A DNA stretch of 10,282 bases from Spirogloea muscicola (lineage: Eukaryota; Streptophyta; Zygnematophyceae; Spirogloeales; Spirogloeaceae). Below are positions 1 to 7,660 of the stretch, one piece after another. The stretch covers positions 177,750 through 188,031 of the forward strand of contig WELB01000206.1 of NCBI GenBank assembly GCA_009602725.1, read 5' to 3'. Within the stretch, counting starts at the first letter, position 1, and each line of letters begins with the position of its first letter. A program made the position numbers and the translations under genes. A model generated the notes under the pieces. The model searched no databases. It was not told the origin of the DNA and saw only the letters and a list, made by a program, of their open reading frames with translations.

Positions 1-283
1 GCGTGTGGACAGCGTGGGCAAGGGATCGCTGGAACGATACCGCCAAGCGCATGCGAAAGACCTGGGCGAGCGACCCGGCGGCGTTGAAGCCGGGCAGCGC
101 CCCGGGCGGACCCGACCGCCGATTAATAGCCTGACGAGCAAGCCGCTGGAGGAGATCCAGCCAGCGGCTGCCGAAGGCCCCGTGAACATCTATCGCCAGG
201 GCCGCGAACTCATCACCGACCTACAGAGGATGCGGGTTGAGGTTTTAGGGTTTAGGGTGTGGGGGTTTAGGGTTCAGGTTTAG
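1..283 (+). other. Open frame running in from the left edge; unrecognised, possibly a partial exon
   Basis: One plus-strand frame is open from the window edge to a TAG at 281-283, about 93 codons. Codons before position 237 are GC-rich at the third position and give a plausible hydrophilic, Arg/Glu/Pro-rich chain (for example NSLTSKPLEEIQ, then GRELITDLQRMR). After about 240 the frame reads telomere-like repeats and cannot be native coding sequence. The only in-frame start inside the window is a GTG at 5, so a real gene would have to begin upstream. I recognise no family. It could be the 3' exon of an off-window gene cut by the telomeric block, a degraded transposon fragment, or a chance open frame in GC-rich DNA. 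Confidence 0.22.
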
Positions 284-330
284 GGTCAGGGTCTAGTTTT
301 TACACCCTAACCCCCCTAAACCTAAACCCA
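243..330. repeat. Head-to-head interstitial telomere-like repeat block
   Basis: Four exact TTTAGGG heptamers are visible on the plus strand (244-250, 251-257, 266-272, 279-285), with degenerate units such as TTCAGG and TCAGGG between them. After a short T-rich joint (297-301) the motif reverses: CCCTAAC at 305-311, CCCTAAA at 314-320, then CCTAAA. The order G-rich then C-rich on one strand is that of two chromosome ends joined end to end. TTTAGGG is the plant-type telomere motif, also used by many green algae. The block is short and degenerate, so it is not a functional telomere in this position. Confidence 0.85.
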
Positions 331-766
331 AAAAGCCGTTTTCAATATAAGTTGATATATTGCTGATTGTCGCGGTAGAAGCACATTTGGGGGCAATAGT
401 GCCTCTACAACGAACAAGCACACCCTCGATATAGTCACTGATTTTCGCCAAACCGGCCGACGTGCCTATAACAAGGTTTGACTGTACCAGAAGCCGCCTT
501 CTTCTTGTGTGCTTGTCATCTCTGCTGCTTCGCCCTAGGGCTTCGCCTGGCTTCCCCCCCCCTCTTCTTGTACTCTGTTCATTCTTTTTTTGGGCTGGCT
601 GTTCCAGCCCATATTCTCAATGGGCGAGCCCTTCTTCTTCTGCACTCGACTCTGCCTGAACAATGTATTGGCTTGAATTGGCCTCCCTTTCAATTCATGC
701 GCCCCGCGCGCCTTCTCTCTTCTAGAGTCGCTCCCCCACAACGACCGCCCTGCCGCCCGGCGCCCC
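331..766. other. 5' flank of the GAT-like gene; no gene seen apart from repeat copy A
   Basis: There is no open frame with coding character. A perfect 7-bp inverted repeat, CAATATA (343-349) and TATATTG (356-362), lies 13 bp beyond the telomere block. ATTGG (reverse CCAAT) occurs near 667 and 677, about 90-100 bp before the start codon. Both may be chance. I see no convincing TATA box. The hairpin repeat at 563-642 sits in what should be promoter or 5' UTR. Confidence 0.4.
563..642 (+). repeat. Hairpin-bearing short repeat, copy A
   Basis: The order is CTTCTTGTACTCTG, a T-rich run, a perfect 7-bp stem GGGCTGG (592-598) / CCAGCCC (604-610) with a 5-nt loop, then CTCAATGGGCGAGCCC and a CT-rich tail. 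The minus-strand copy at 5291-5368 matches nearly base for base over the left arm and the ATGGGCGAGC segment. The family is unidentified. It could be a small MITE or SINE-like element. It lies 125 bp upstream of the GAT-like start codon. Confidence 0.75.
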
Positions 767-3533
767 ATGACGGGCCGCGCGCGGGCGCCGCACGCCGGCG
801 CCAGCGCCGCGGTGCAGGAGCTCGCCCACGTCCTGCCCCGCGTCCTCATCGTCTCCCGCCGCACCGTCCGCAAGTCCAAGTTCGTCGACTTCGTCGGTGA
901 GCGCCCGCACCTTCGCGTCTGTGCTGCCACGCAGCTGTGCTCCTCGGCGGCGCGTGCTCTGAGAAGGGGCCTTTCCTTCGTCGCGCCTGCGCCTGGAAGG
1001 CTCTCAAGTGTGACCTCAAGCATGCCTAGCCTGACGAGCTTTCTGCCCGTCGGGCCTACGGTCGACCAGGCGAGTACCACCTGGACTTGGTCGTACGCTA
1101 TGGCGCGGTGCCGGTCATCGTGCCGCGCGTCAAGGGCCTGCACTCCCTGCTGGACAGCTTCGAGCCCATCCATGGCGTGCTTCTGTGCGAGGGCGAGGAC
1201 ATCGACCCCAGCCTCTTCGAGAGCGACCTCTCCACCCTCAGCCCGCAGGAGATGGAGGAGGTCCGGCTCGCGCACAGTAGCGACGTCACAATCGATCGCG
1301 AGAAGGACTCCATTGAGTTGCAGCTGGCCAAGCGCTGCCTCGAGAGGAACATTCCCTACCTGGGCATCTGCCGCGGCTCTCAAGTCCTCAATGTCGCCTG
1401 CGGCGGCAGCCTCTACACGGTAACATGGCAGATAGAAAGCATTGCGGGTGCGGCTTTCTGGTCACACGTAGAGTGCCTGACACCAGGCCCGAGGTCCAAC
1501 AAGCTGGGCACATCATACTCTGACCTTCAGAATGACCGAAGCAGCTGAAGAGGCTCGAGCCGCCCCAGGGGACCGCGTGATGCAAATTGGCTTGTATAGG
1601 TCTTGCAAGTTGGTGTTAGAACCAGGGCACTGAGGGGATCCAACAGGAGTCTGTTTGTGATGGTGCTCTTTGCAGGATTTGCTGGAACTGTGACCCATTC
1701 ATCAGGTCGTTGTTAATCTGTGCTGCCAGGATGTGGAGAGGGAGCTCCAGCGTGGCGATGTTGCCAAAGTGCAGCATATCAATTACGGTGACTATGATGG
1801 GCATCGCCATCCCATAACTGTCATTGCCAAAACCCCGCTGGCAGACTGGTTCCACGAATCCTTGGAGGAGCGCGGCCACGGAGAGGAGCTCATTGTCAAC
1901 AGTTATCACCACCAGGCAAAGCCTCCTCGCGTTACCCCACACTGAAGTACATGCCAGAAATAGAATGTCCTGGAGACAAGTGTCCTGCACTGCAAGACAC
2001 ACTTGCGATTATTCAGAGCTGTTGAGAAAGCTGCTCGCTCTTCTAACCCATTTTTGACGACGGCTTTGCAGTGCCCCAGGGTGTGCGTCGCTTGGCAGGT
2101 CGCTTTCAGGCAATGGCTCATGCTCCAGATGGCCTTGTGGAAGCTTTCTACGACCCTGGCTACAATCCTGCAGAAGGCAGATACATTGTAGGGTTGCAGG
2201 TAATGCTGCTAAGCATTTGGATGCAGTCGCAACACTATCACGGCTTGAGATAATTCTTGTCTTGTGATGGATATGCAATACCTTCTGACTGACTCACAGT
2301 AATTCTCATGTTACATGATTCAGTGTTGCGAGCGCTTTTTGATTTAAACATGCTGCTGAAAGCCGTATGAACAGCTTTGTCTGTTGCAAACAGCAGTATT
2401 TGCAAAGTAATATGCTTGCAGGTGGACAATGCTAAAGAATGCCATGCCACGTTTGAGCTAATAGCTCAAATGGCTTCTTGCAGTTCCATCCAGAGCGCAT
2501 GCGCCATGAGCAAGATGCTCACATCACATCAATGCCTGAGGCACTTGAGAGCGTATTTGATTACCCAGAGTGCCCTCGTGCATACCAGGTACTTAGCCCT
2601 GTCTGTCTGGCTGGCTTATACAAGCAGTATGGACCAATCAGCACATGCGTTAAGGACGAAGAAGACAAGCCATGGAGATGTTTTGAAGCATTGTTGGCAA
2701 GGTGGTGATTACTGCTTCGGGTCTTGTGCAGGAATTTGCCAGGGCAGTCCTTGCCTACCAGAAAAGGCTACTGCTTGAAGCTAATATGCCCCGCAGTCCT
2801 GTCAAAAGTCCAGTCGTCCTGCAGCAGGATCGGCCACTGAAAGATTTGGTAAAGGAGGGAGCAATGATGGTGCTGAACAAGGAGATGGAAGAGCAGAGGC
2901 AGCATATTGTGCGGAGCTTCGCCATTGCGAAAGACCTGTATAATGAGCAAGTCCAGCTCCGGAAGAACAAGACTGTACACGACAGCAGCGCAGCACTCTA
3001 CGCCCTCAAGATGGCCCGCAGCAGCTCGCAGAAGGATCTTAACCTTGGAGCGGAGTTCTTAGAGGTACCTTACAGATTGGCACACTTCCGAATGCTGCAG
3101 AAGCTTTGCCTTATTGCTGTCCTCAAGCATGTTAACGTGCTGACAGATTGTCTCAGAGCAGCAGTCTGACAGAGCATCTATGGTGTCCTTGTGAAGCTTG
3201 TGATGGCCTGTCTGGTGGCCTTGTCAAGCTGTCGTGATTGATGACCTGATACATCTATGCATGCTGCTGCAGGTGAGCACTGCCCTGACCACCATGCAGG
3301 TGAAGCGTTCACATCAGATGGGAGCTACCGTGCGTAAGTCGACACTTTTCAAGCAGAAAATTGAGGAAGAAACGGCGCAGCGGAGAGCTGCACGCGCCCA
3401 TCTTGAACTTCTCAAGGAACAAGAGCTGCAAGAAGTTGCGGCTTGTCACAAGTCCATGTACGAGTTAGCTTCAGATGTCCTGCAGAAGCGCCAGGAGAGC
3501 ACTGTTGTAGACGCCCTGTCAATCACAGAGTAA
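767..3533 (+). CDS. GAT1_2.1: Class I glutamine amidotransferase-like / peptidase C26 hydrolase, seven exons
   Basis: The protein is a predicted cytosolic or organellar enzyme that cleaves gamma-glutamyl or glutamine amide bonds. Exons are 767-896, 1070-1419, 1730-1915, 2080-2199, 2484-2588, 2732-3064 and 3273-3533, with all phases compatible, giving 494 aa. Residues about 23-300 form the amidotransferase fold. [22 protein letters not shown] opens it (split by intron 1), then [15 protein letters not shown], the nucleophile elbow [10 protein letters not shown] (Cys144), NSYHHQ (220-222) and QFHPERM (His264, Glu266), so the Cys-His-Glu triad is complete. Residues about 300-494 are a Lys/Glu-rich helical extension, with a likely coiled coil around 435-468. 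Arabidopsis GAT1_2.1 (At1g15040), nitrogen-responsive and reported as a glutaminase, has the same plan but is about 100 residues shorter. The start is the ATG giving the short Ala/Arg-rich leader. All introns are GT-AG except intron 3. The exact substrate is not readable from sequence. Confidence 0.92.
1916..2079 (+). other. GC-AG intron (intron 3 of the GAT-like gene)
   Basis: Exon 3 ends in CAC CAC CAG and the next bases are GCAAAG, not GT. The acceptor is CCCCAG before GGTGTGCGTCGC. Splicing here gives [12 protein letters not shown] in phase 0, which matches the continuous HHQGVKRL segment of plant homologues. The nearest GT donor (in CTCGCGTTACCC) gives the wrong frame at this acceptor. 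GC-AG introns are a known minor class of U2 introns. Confidence 0.8.
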
Positions 3534-4598
3534 TCCTTCAGCCCCATAAATTAAGGCATGAGCTTTCTCCAAGGCATGTGCATGCTCTATACTTTCTCCA
3601 ATAGGATCACAGGATTACATACCGAGGAGTGCGGCGGTCATGTATATAGATGCTGATGTTAACAGCCTAGACGCACTATTAGGCCCTCACACGCCCCAGC
3701 TCGACATGCCACTAGTGCTGGCATTGTGAGCCACAATTTTGACCGAGTAAATATACAACAGCACCTGAGCTTGCTCACCTGCAAGTAGGAGCAGGTGGTG
3801 CTTGAGTGTAGAGTTGCTACAGTGCAAGACATCCAGCATTTGAATATTGTCGAATGTCAATCTGGTGAACCAGCGGATTGGGCTAGGTGACCATCTGACT
3901 CAGCCTTCTTATGAAGTCTTAGCGCTTTTGGCCCTCTGCACCTTGTCCAAATCTTCTGTTTGGATTTTCAGAGTCCTCGCGCCCTTTGGAAGAGCCCCTT
4001 GGTCTCTTCTTGCAGAAGGGGTGGCCCGCACATCGTGGTTATCCTGGGGCGACTGCGCTGCTCTGGGTGCGCCCTAGCTATGACTGCCACCCACCACGGG
4101 TACGGCTCTGTGTGCGGCCAGGCGGAGCCTGTTGTCCGGCCTATGTGTGCGGCCACGCAGAGCTCTGTGCTACTCTGGACATTGTGTGCCATCAGACTAC
4201 TCGGTATCATCATGATCTGATCTGCATCTGTATGGCTGAGACGAGGGCGGTCTGTTACACCACCGGAGAAGGTCAAACGCCCAGTGGAGGACTTCGAATA
4301 AAGAGGGGAAGAAGTTGAGACCGTCGATCACAGTAGACAGGAGTAGGAGCAGGAGCCCGGCTTCAATGTCGCCGGGTCCCTCGCTCAAGTCTTCCGAATG
4401 CGTTTGGCCGTCTCGTTGCAGCGGTCCCTTGCATTCGCGGTTCACTTGCGCACAGGCCGAGCTTTGGCGGCGGCCTCCGGCTTCCGTCAGGGCGACGTCT
4501 TTCCGGCGGCTAGCTACCCAGACTTGCATTCCCTGACTAGAGGTTACTGAGCGTCCCCTTGATGACATCTTCGTCCTAGTCCTTCGCACACTCCGGCT
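3534..4598. other. Intergenic region 3' of the GAT-like gene; no supported gene
   Basis: I see no TGTAA polyadenylation signal, common in some chlorophytes, just after the stop. An A/T-rich patch with TAAATATAC lies near 3747. There is a perfect 7-bp inverted repeat at 3776-3782 / 3791-3797 (CACCTGC / GCAGGTG). An 11-bp direct repeat GTGTGCGGCCA lies at 4110 and 4145, with related flanks, and its core recurs near 4726. A 130-codon minus-strand frame at 4589-4197 has no recognisable domain and no clear coding bias. The stretch 3935-4020 faintly resembles the hairpin repeat family but has lost the stem. Confidence 0.4.
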
Positions 4599-4670
4599 CC
4601 TTCAGACCTTGTCCATTCCTTTGGGCTGGACTTTCCCAGCCACCGGTCAATCTGGCCGCGCCTTCTTCTG
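4599..4670 (+). repeat. Hairpin-bearing short repeat, copy B
   Basis: The left arm CTTCAGACCTTGTCCATTCC is followed by GGGCTGG (4623-4629), a short loop and CCCAGCCACC, then TCAATCTGG and CCTTCTTCTG. The stem keeps six perfect pairs (4624-4629 with 4636-4641). The right arm is the most diverged part compared with copies A and C. Confidence 0.65.
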
Positions 4671-5290
4671 AGCAGGAGCAGCAAGGAAAGTCTTCTATAA
4701 CACGCAGCACTTTGAAGGTGGGTGTGCGGCCATTCACTTGAGCAGTCTGCATGGCAGACGTCCTCCACCCCGTGCAGGCGCCTTGTTGCCTGTGTCCTGC
4801 GGGCCATCCACGAGCACAGCCCGATGATGATAAGTGGGCCCTGCTGGAGGTTGTGTCCTGAGCCAGGCTGTTGCGACCTCTTTGTGGTCGGATGTGCTCC
4901 TCTTCCAGCACGGGAGTTGAAGCACCTGAGCCTGTGCCCCTAATTGTGCAATGTCGCAGCTGTTCCTTAGCGTACATACTTGGCTTACTCCCATGCTCAA
5001 ATTAGGAAGGACGAGGGGTCAGCAACTGGACAAGATGAACGAGGTCAGGACGCGTCAGGATAGAGATTGTCAACAAGTGATGGTGACTGATTCTGAGCTG
5101 AAGTACTCGTTGCGGGGTATGCCGGCAAGCCGGCAGCCCTTGCACATCCACGCCTACCAACGGCACTCCGCCTCCCGCTGCAGTGGGTCCGTCGTGAGCT
5201 ATCGGCCCGCGTACGACCGCGTGTGTGCCAGGCAACGGAGGAGGGAGGACCGCTTGACGCCGCATAGTAGCAGGTGGTGCTGGCTTTGCT
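4671..5290. other. Intergenic region; nothing recognised
   Basis: Open frames on both strands are short and overlap one another, without recognisable domains or consistent codon bias. A small palindrome GCCGGCAAGCCGGC lies near 5112. The long minus-strand frame 5679-5002 crosses both hairpin copy C and the retroelement relic antisense, so it is not a gene. Confidence 0.4.
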
Positions 5291-5368
5291 AGGAAGAAAG
5301 TGCTCGCCCATTGAGGATCGTGGCTGGAATAGCCAGCCCAAAAAAGAATGAGCAGAGTACAAGAAGCT
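5291..5368 (-). repeat. Hairpin-bearing short repeat, copy C
   Basis: Read on the minus strand, CTTCTTGTACTCTGCTCATT leads into a T-run, then GGGCTGG (plus positions 5333-5339), the loop CTATT and CCAGCCA (5321-5327), then CTCAATGGGCGAGC. It is very close to copy A, which lies in the opposite orientation 4.7 kb away. It lies about 20 bp from the retroelement relic that begins near 5390. Confidence 0.75.
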
Positions 5369-5399
5369 AGCCCCTCTTCTCCGACACTACTCTGACTAC

Positions 5400-5822
5400 C
5401 CCCGCAGCGACCACCTCCTCCCGGCCGCAATCGACACTTTCGGCTGCTTGGGTCCTCGCTTCCATACCCTACTCGAGAACATCGCGAGTCTGTGATATGC
5501 ACGACGCGAGGATATGCTTCCAGCCCAGATGGGTATGCCGGCAGCCTATCTGTCATTTCTGCGACGTCGAGTGTCAGCTTGTCTGCAGCGAGCTCAGGCT
5601 CATGCGTTGCACCAGAAAGCTGGTCGAGCCTTAGCTGGTAGTTCAAGAGCTCGTCGATTGCCGTCCGGTATTCGAGCATCAGCTAGCGACCTCTATGCTC
5701 AGGCTAGTGCCTTGCACCAGAAAGCTGGGCGAGCTCTAGTAGGTGGCAGAAGGGCTCCGTTCCTGGCATCTAGTATTCATGCATCGAGTAGTGACCTTTA
5801 TGTTTTGACCCGTGGTTATTGA
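5400..5822 (+). pseudogene. Broken C-terminal frame of a probable RT-type retroelement protein
   Basis: The frame reads LLPAAIDTFGCLGPRFHTLL, meets an in-frame TGA at 5493-5495, then continues in the same frame through MGMPAAYLSFLRRRVSACLQ to a TGA at 5820-5822. From the first ATG (5514) it is 102 aa. The pattern of a Leu/Pro-Ala segment, a Gly-rich turn, and a later RRVSxCLQRAQA segment resembles the extreme C-terminus of many retroelement polyproteins carrying a reverse transcriptase. That comparison is from memory and moderate only. No RT or endonuclease domain is present. A 35-residue in-frame duplication is present only in this copy. Confidence 0.5.
5592..5801 (+). repeat. In-frame 105-bp tandem duplication inside the retroelement frame
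   Basis: Two 105-bp units, 5592-5696 and 5697-5801, each begin GCTCAGGCT and end GAC CT(C/T) TAT. They encode related 35-residue units starting AQA(H/S)ALHQKAGRAL and ending SDLY. The inverted copy at 7022-7440 has a single unit, so the duplication arose in this lineage. Confidence 0.8.
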
Positions 5823-5920
5823 GCGGGTCAATCTGCTGTAGGTTATGTAGATTTTTAGATGTGCTTGCCTTAGTACCTGGCCATTTGGCCTACATTTCTT
5901 TCTAATACACGATCTTTCTA

Positions 5921-6040
5921 TGCCTCGTGGTTACTGAGCGGGTCAGCTTAGCAGCAGGTGACGTACATTTGTCAATGTGCTTACCTTTGTACTTGGCAGG
6001 CCACACATGGCCTCCCCATCTCCTAGTACACACGCACTCT
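5921..6040 (+). repeat. 3'-end-only copy of the retroelement, in tandem with the preceding one
   Basis: CGTGGTTACTGAGCGGGTCA at 5926 repeats CGTGGTTATTGAGCGGGTCA at 5811, 115 bp upstream. Similarity continues through ATGTGCTT(A/G)CCTT, a TACTTGG/TACCTGG motif and a degenerate TACACACG. It holds only the last few codons (RGY-stop) and the 3' flank. It could be a tandem duplication or a second, severely 5'-truncated insertion. Confidence 0.7.
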
Positions 6041-6226
6041 TCTCTAAGGGCGAGCACTTTACCCGTGTGCCTTCATCCTCCGCCGTTTGGGGGCCCACCA
6101 CTGAACACGCCTTTCCCCGCCCATCGGAAACGAGCCGGGCGAGTCGGCAAGCGCCTGACCTCTGAGCTGCCGCTGGCGCTGCGCTGACCCGGCCGCCGCC
6201 TGCGCCGCAGCCGCGGTGAGCCTGCG

Positions 6227-6601
6227 ATGCTGCAGCGGCCGAGCGTGGCGCCGGCCACCGTAGAGGCCACGGCGCCGTGGTCGGCAGCCCCGGCCGGCGA
6301 CGAAGAGCAGCTCGTGGCGGAGGCTGAGGAGCGCCTGGCCGACGAGGTAGCTGCGGCCCTGCCGAGCTCCCCCATCCCGCAGGGCCTTGGAGCTCCAGCA
6401 TGACCCCAGCGCGACTGTGCGTGGCCGCAGCTCACTCAAGTAAGGGAGGCCGGCCAGGACCTCGTGCCGATCGGGAAGCTCGCCGCGCAGGAGGACGCGG
6501 TGGACAACGATGCCGGCGCCGAAGAGGGTGACGAGGACATCGACCACGGCCAGGAGGACATGGCGAGCGAGAGCGAGGGTTTTGACGACGAAGTGCTTTG
6601 A
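6227..6601 (+). CDS. Possible small acidic two-exon protein or gene fragment in a GC-rich island; unrecognised
   Basis: Starting at ATG 6227, a GC3-rich frame reads MLQRPSVAPATVEA and EEQLVAEAEERLADE. It meets TGA at 6401-6403, and the same frame reopens as DLVPIGKLAAQED, an Asp/Glu-rich tail ending FDDEVL, and TGA at 6599-6601. Splicing GAG|GTAGCT (donor 6347) to GGCCAG|GACCTC (exon at 6458) removes the stop in phase 0 and gives 87 aa. An acceptor at 6430 would add nine residues. A GCCGCAG acceptor near 6210 could mean an upstream exon. The minus strand is also open for 260 codons, but that product is Arg/Leu-rich and looks like an antisense shadow. The function is unknown. It lies between inverted retroelement ends, so it may be a captured fragment or pseudogene. 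Confidence 0.35.
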
Positions 6602-6767
6602 CAGTATCATGTTCTCGACGGCCACACACGCCAGGCCCTGACCTGCTAGTAACATAGTATCTACACTTGGCAGCACATGCCACGCACAGTACCTCTTGAC
6701 CTCCGATGATAGCAGAAACTGGCTGATCAGCTTCGCCGGATTTGTTGCCTGCATCACTGGGAGAAAG
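6602..6767. other. Short spacer with no gene seen
   Basis: Mixed composition following the acidic frame. I see no repeat-family match and no convincing polyadenylation signal. Confidence 0.35.
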
Positions 6768-6836
6768 ACGCTTCCAGGAGAGGGCGGTGGCTGGGAGAGG
6801 CCAGCCCAGAAAATAGAATGAACAAAGTTCGAAGGG
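6768..6836 (-). repeat. Hairpin-bearing short repeat, copy D
   Basis: On the minus strand, CCTTCGAACTTTGTTCATTC leads to a T-rich run and GGGCTGG (plus 6801-6807). A short loop and CCCAGCCACC follow, with the stem pairing 6801-6806 to 6789-6794. The right arm is diverged. It lies inside the interval bounded by the inverted retroelement copies. Confidence 0.65.
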
Positions 6837-7021
6837 GCCAAGGGAAAGCGTTAAAGCTAGCATCACAAGACTCCAGAAGTAGAACATATTGCACATCTTG
6901 TACATTAGGTACTTAGCTGGCACCGATGGAGTAAGGAGCAGCTTGCTGCTGAAATGGCACCTCCTACAACCATGAACGTGCTTTTGGCACCAGTAAGTGC
7001 AGTGCAGACTCGGGCATAACA

Positions 7022-7440
7022 TGGCAGCAAGGGAAAATTCGTGTATTTGAAACAAACGAAGGCAAAAATGGCCAAGAACAAAGGCAAGCACATCTAAAGA
7101 CGTACATCACCCACAGCAGATTTACCCGCTCAGCAACCACGGGTAAATACATAAAGGTCGCTATTTGATGCCTGAATACTAGATGGCAGATTCGAAGCCC
7201 TTCTGCCACCAACTAGAGCTCGCCCAGTTTTCTGGTGTAAAGCATTAGCCTGAGCACGCTGCAAACAGTCCGAAACTCGTTGTCGCAAGAACGACTGATA
7301 TGCAGCTGGCAAGCCCATCTCAGCCGGAAATATATCTGTACGTGCATTTCTAGATTGGCAATATTCTGAAGGAGAGTGTGGAAACGACGACCTAAATAGC
7401 CGAAGAGATCGACTGCAGCTGGCAGGAGCTGATTGCGTTG
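7022..7440 (-). mobile_element. 5'-truncated retroelement 3' end, inverted copy
   Basis: This is the reverse-complement counterpart of 5390-5917. On the minus strand it runs from LLPAAVD near 7430, through the coding part, across the stop (CGTGGTTGCTGAGCGGGTAA) and the shared 3' flank (ATGTGCTTGCCTTTG, then AATACACGA) to about 7022. The inner edges of the two long copies are about 1.1 kb apart, with the acidic frame and hairpin copy D between them. Confidence 0.65.
7130..7430 (-). pseudogene. Broken C-terminal retroelement frame, inverted copy
   Basis: The downstream part, ATG at 7318 to TGA at 7130, reads MGLPAAYQSFLRQRVSDCLQ and continues to a TRGC end (62 aa). That frame is open upstream to a TAA at 7517-7519. 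The part homologous to the plus copy further upstream (LLPAAVDLFGYLGRRFHTLL) lies in a different frame, so a frameshift around 7340-7350 separates the two halves. This copy has one 35-residue AQA...SDLY unit where the plus copy has two. It differs from the second plus unit at seven amino acids and five silent codons. Confidence 0.5.
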
Positions 7441-7660
7441 GGCTTAGTAGAAGTAATGCTGCAGCTTTCTGTGTTCTGCACTGCCCACTCCATCGTGGTC
7501 CTCCACCAGCAGCAAGTTACTTGTAACATCACTTGCACATGGACAAGCTTTGTTTAGGACCTCTCACTTTGGAGTACTAGCAGCCGTCAAAATTTGCGTC
7601 TTTGTGGCGCATGTCAATGTTACTGTGCTCATGATGTGTCTGAGCAGGCCACTGTTGCAA
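7441..7660. other. Spacer between the inverted relic and hairpin copy E; nothing recognised
   Basis: Mixed-composition sequence. There is no open frame with coding character and no clear repeat match in the window. Confidence 0.35.

Larger units (their letters stand above)
5390..5917 (+). mobile_element. 5'-truncated retroelement 3' end, plus-strand copy
   Basis: This segment matches the reverse complement of 7022-7440 over coding and non-coding parts. The shared part begins near LLPAA(I/V)D and RFHTLL, runs through the frame at 5514-5822, and continues past its stop (TGAGCGGGT, ATGTGCTTGCC) to about AATACACGAT. Shared 3' ends with different 5' limits are what non-LTR retrotransposons leave, but a DNA transposon cannot be excluded. 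No poly(A) tail or target-site duplication was identified. Confidence 0.65.

Noticed and set aside
3776-3797. CACCTGC/GCAGGTG inverted repeat as a terminator or regulatory hairpin
   Set aside because: A 7-bp stem is expected by chance at this scale, and hairpin terminators do not apply to a nuclear gene.
3935-4020. Possible sixth copy of the hairpin repeat
   Set aside because: The CCTTGTCCAAATCTTCT arm and the GAAGAGCCCCTTGGTCTCTTCTT tail have the right spacing, but the GGGCTGG stem is missing, so the match is too weak.
4197-4589. 130-codon minus-strand open frame
   Set aside because: I recognise no domain, the opposite strand is also open, and no splice or promoter context supports it. Left as intergenic.
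5002-5679. 225-codon minus-strand open frame
   Set aside because: It runs through hairpin repeat C and antisense to the retroelement relic. The FWAG...QWAS-type motif shared with the frame at 462-659 comes from translating the repeat, not from a protein family.
6059-6841. 260-codon minus-strand open frame across the GC island
   Set aside because: It crosses hairpin repeat D, and its Arg/Leu-rich product mirrors the better coding pattern on the plus strand. Most likely an antisense shadow.
7185-7215. GATTCGAA motif resembling a tRNA B-box
   Set aside because: It lies in the retroelement coding relic and no tRNA fold or A-box is present.
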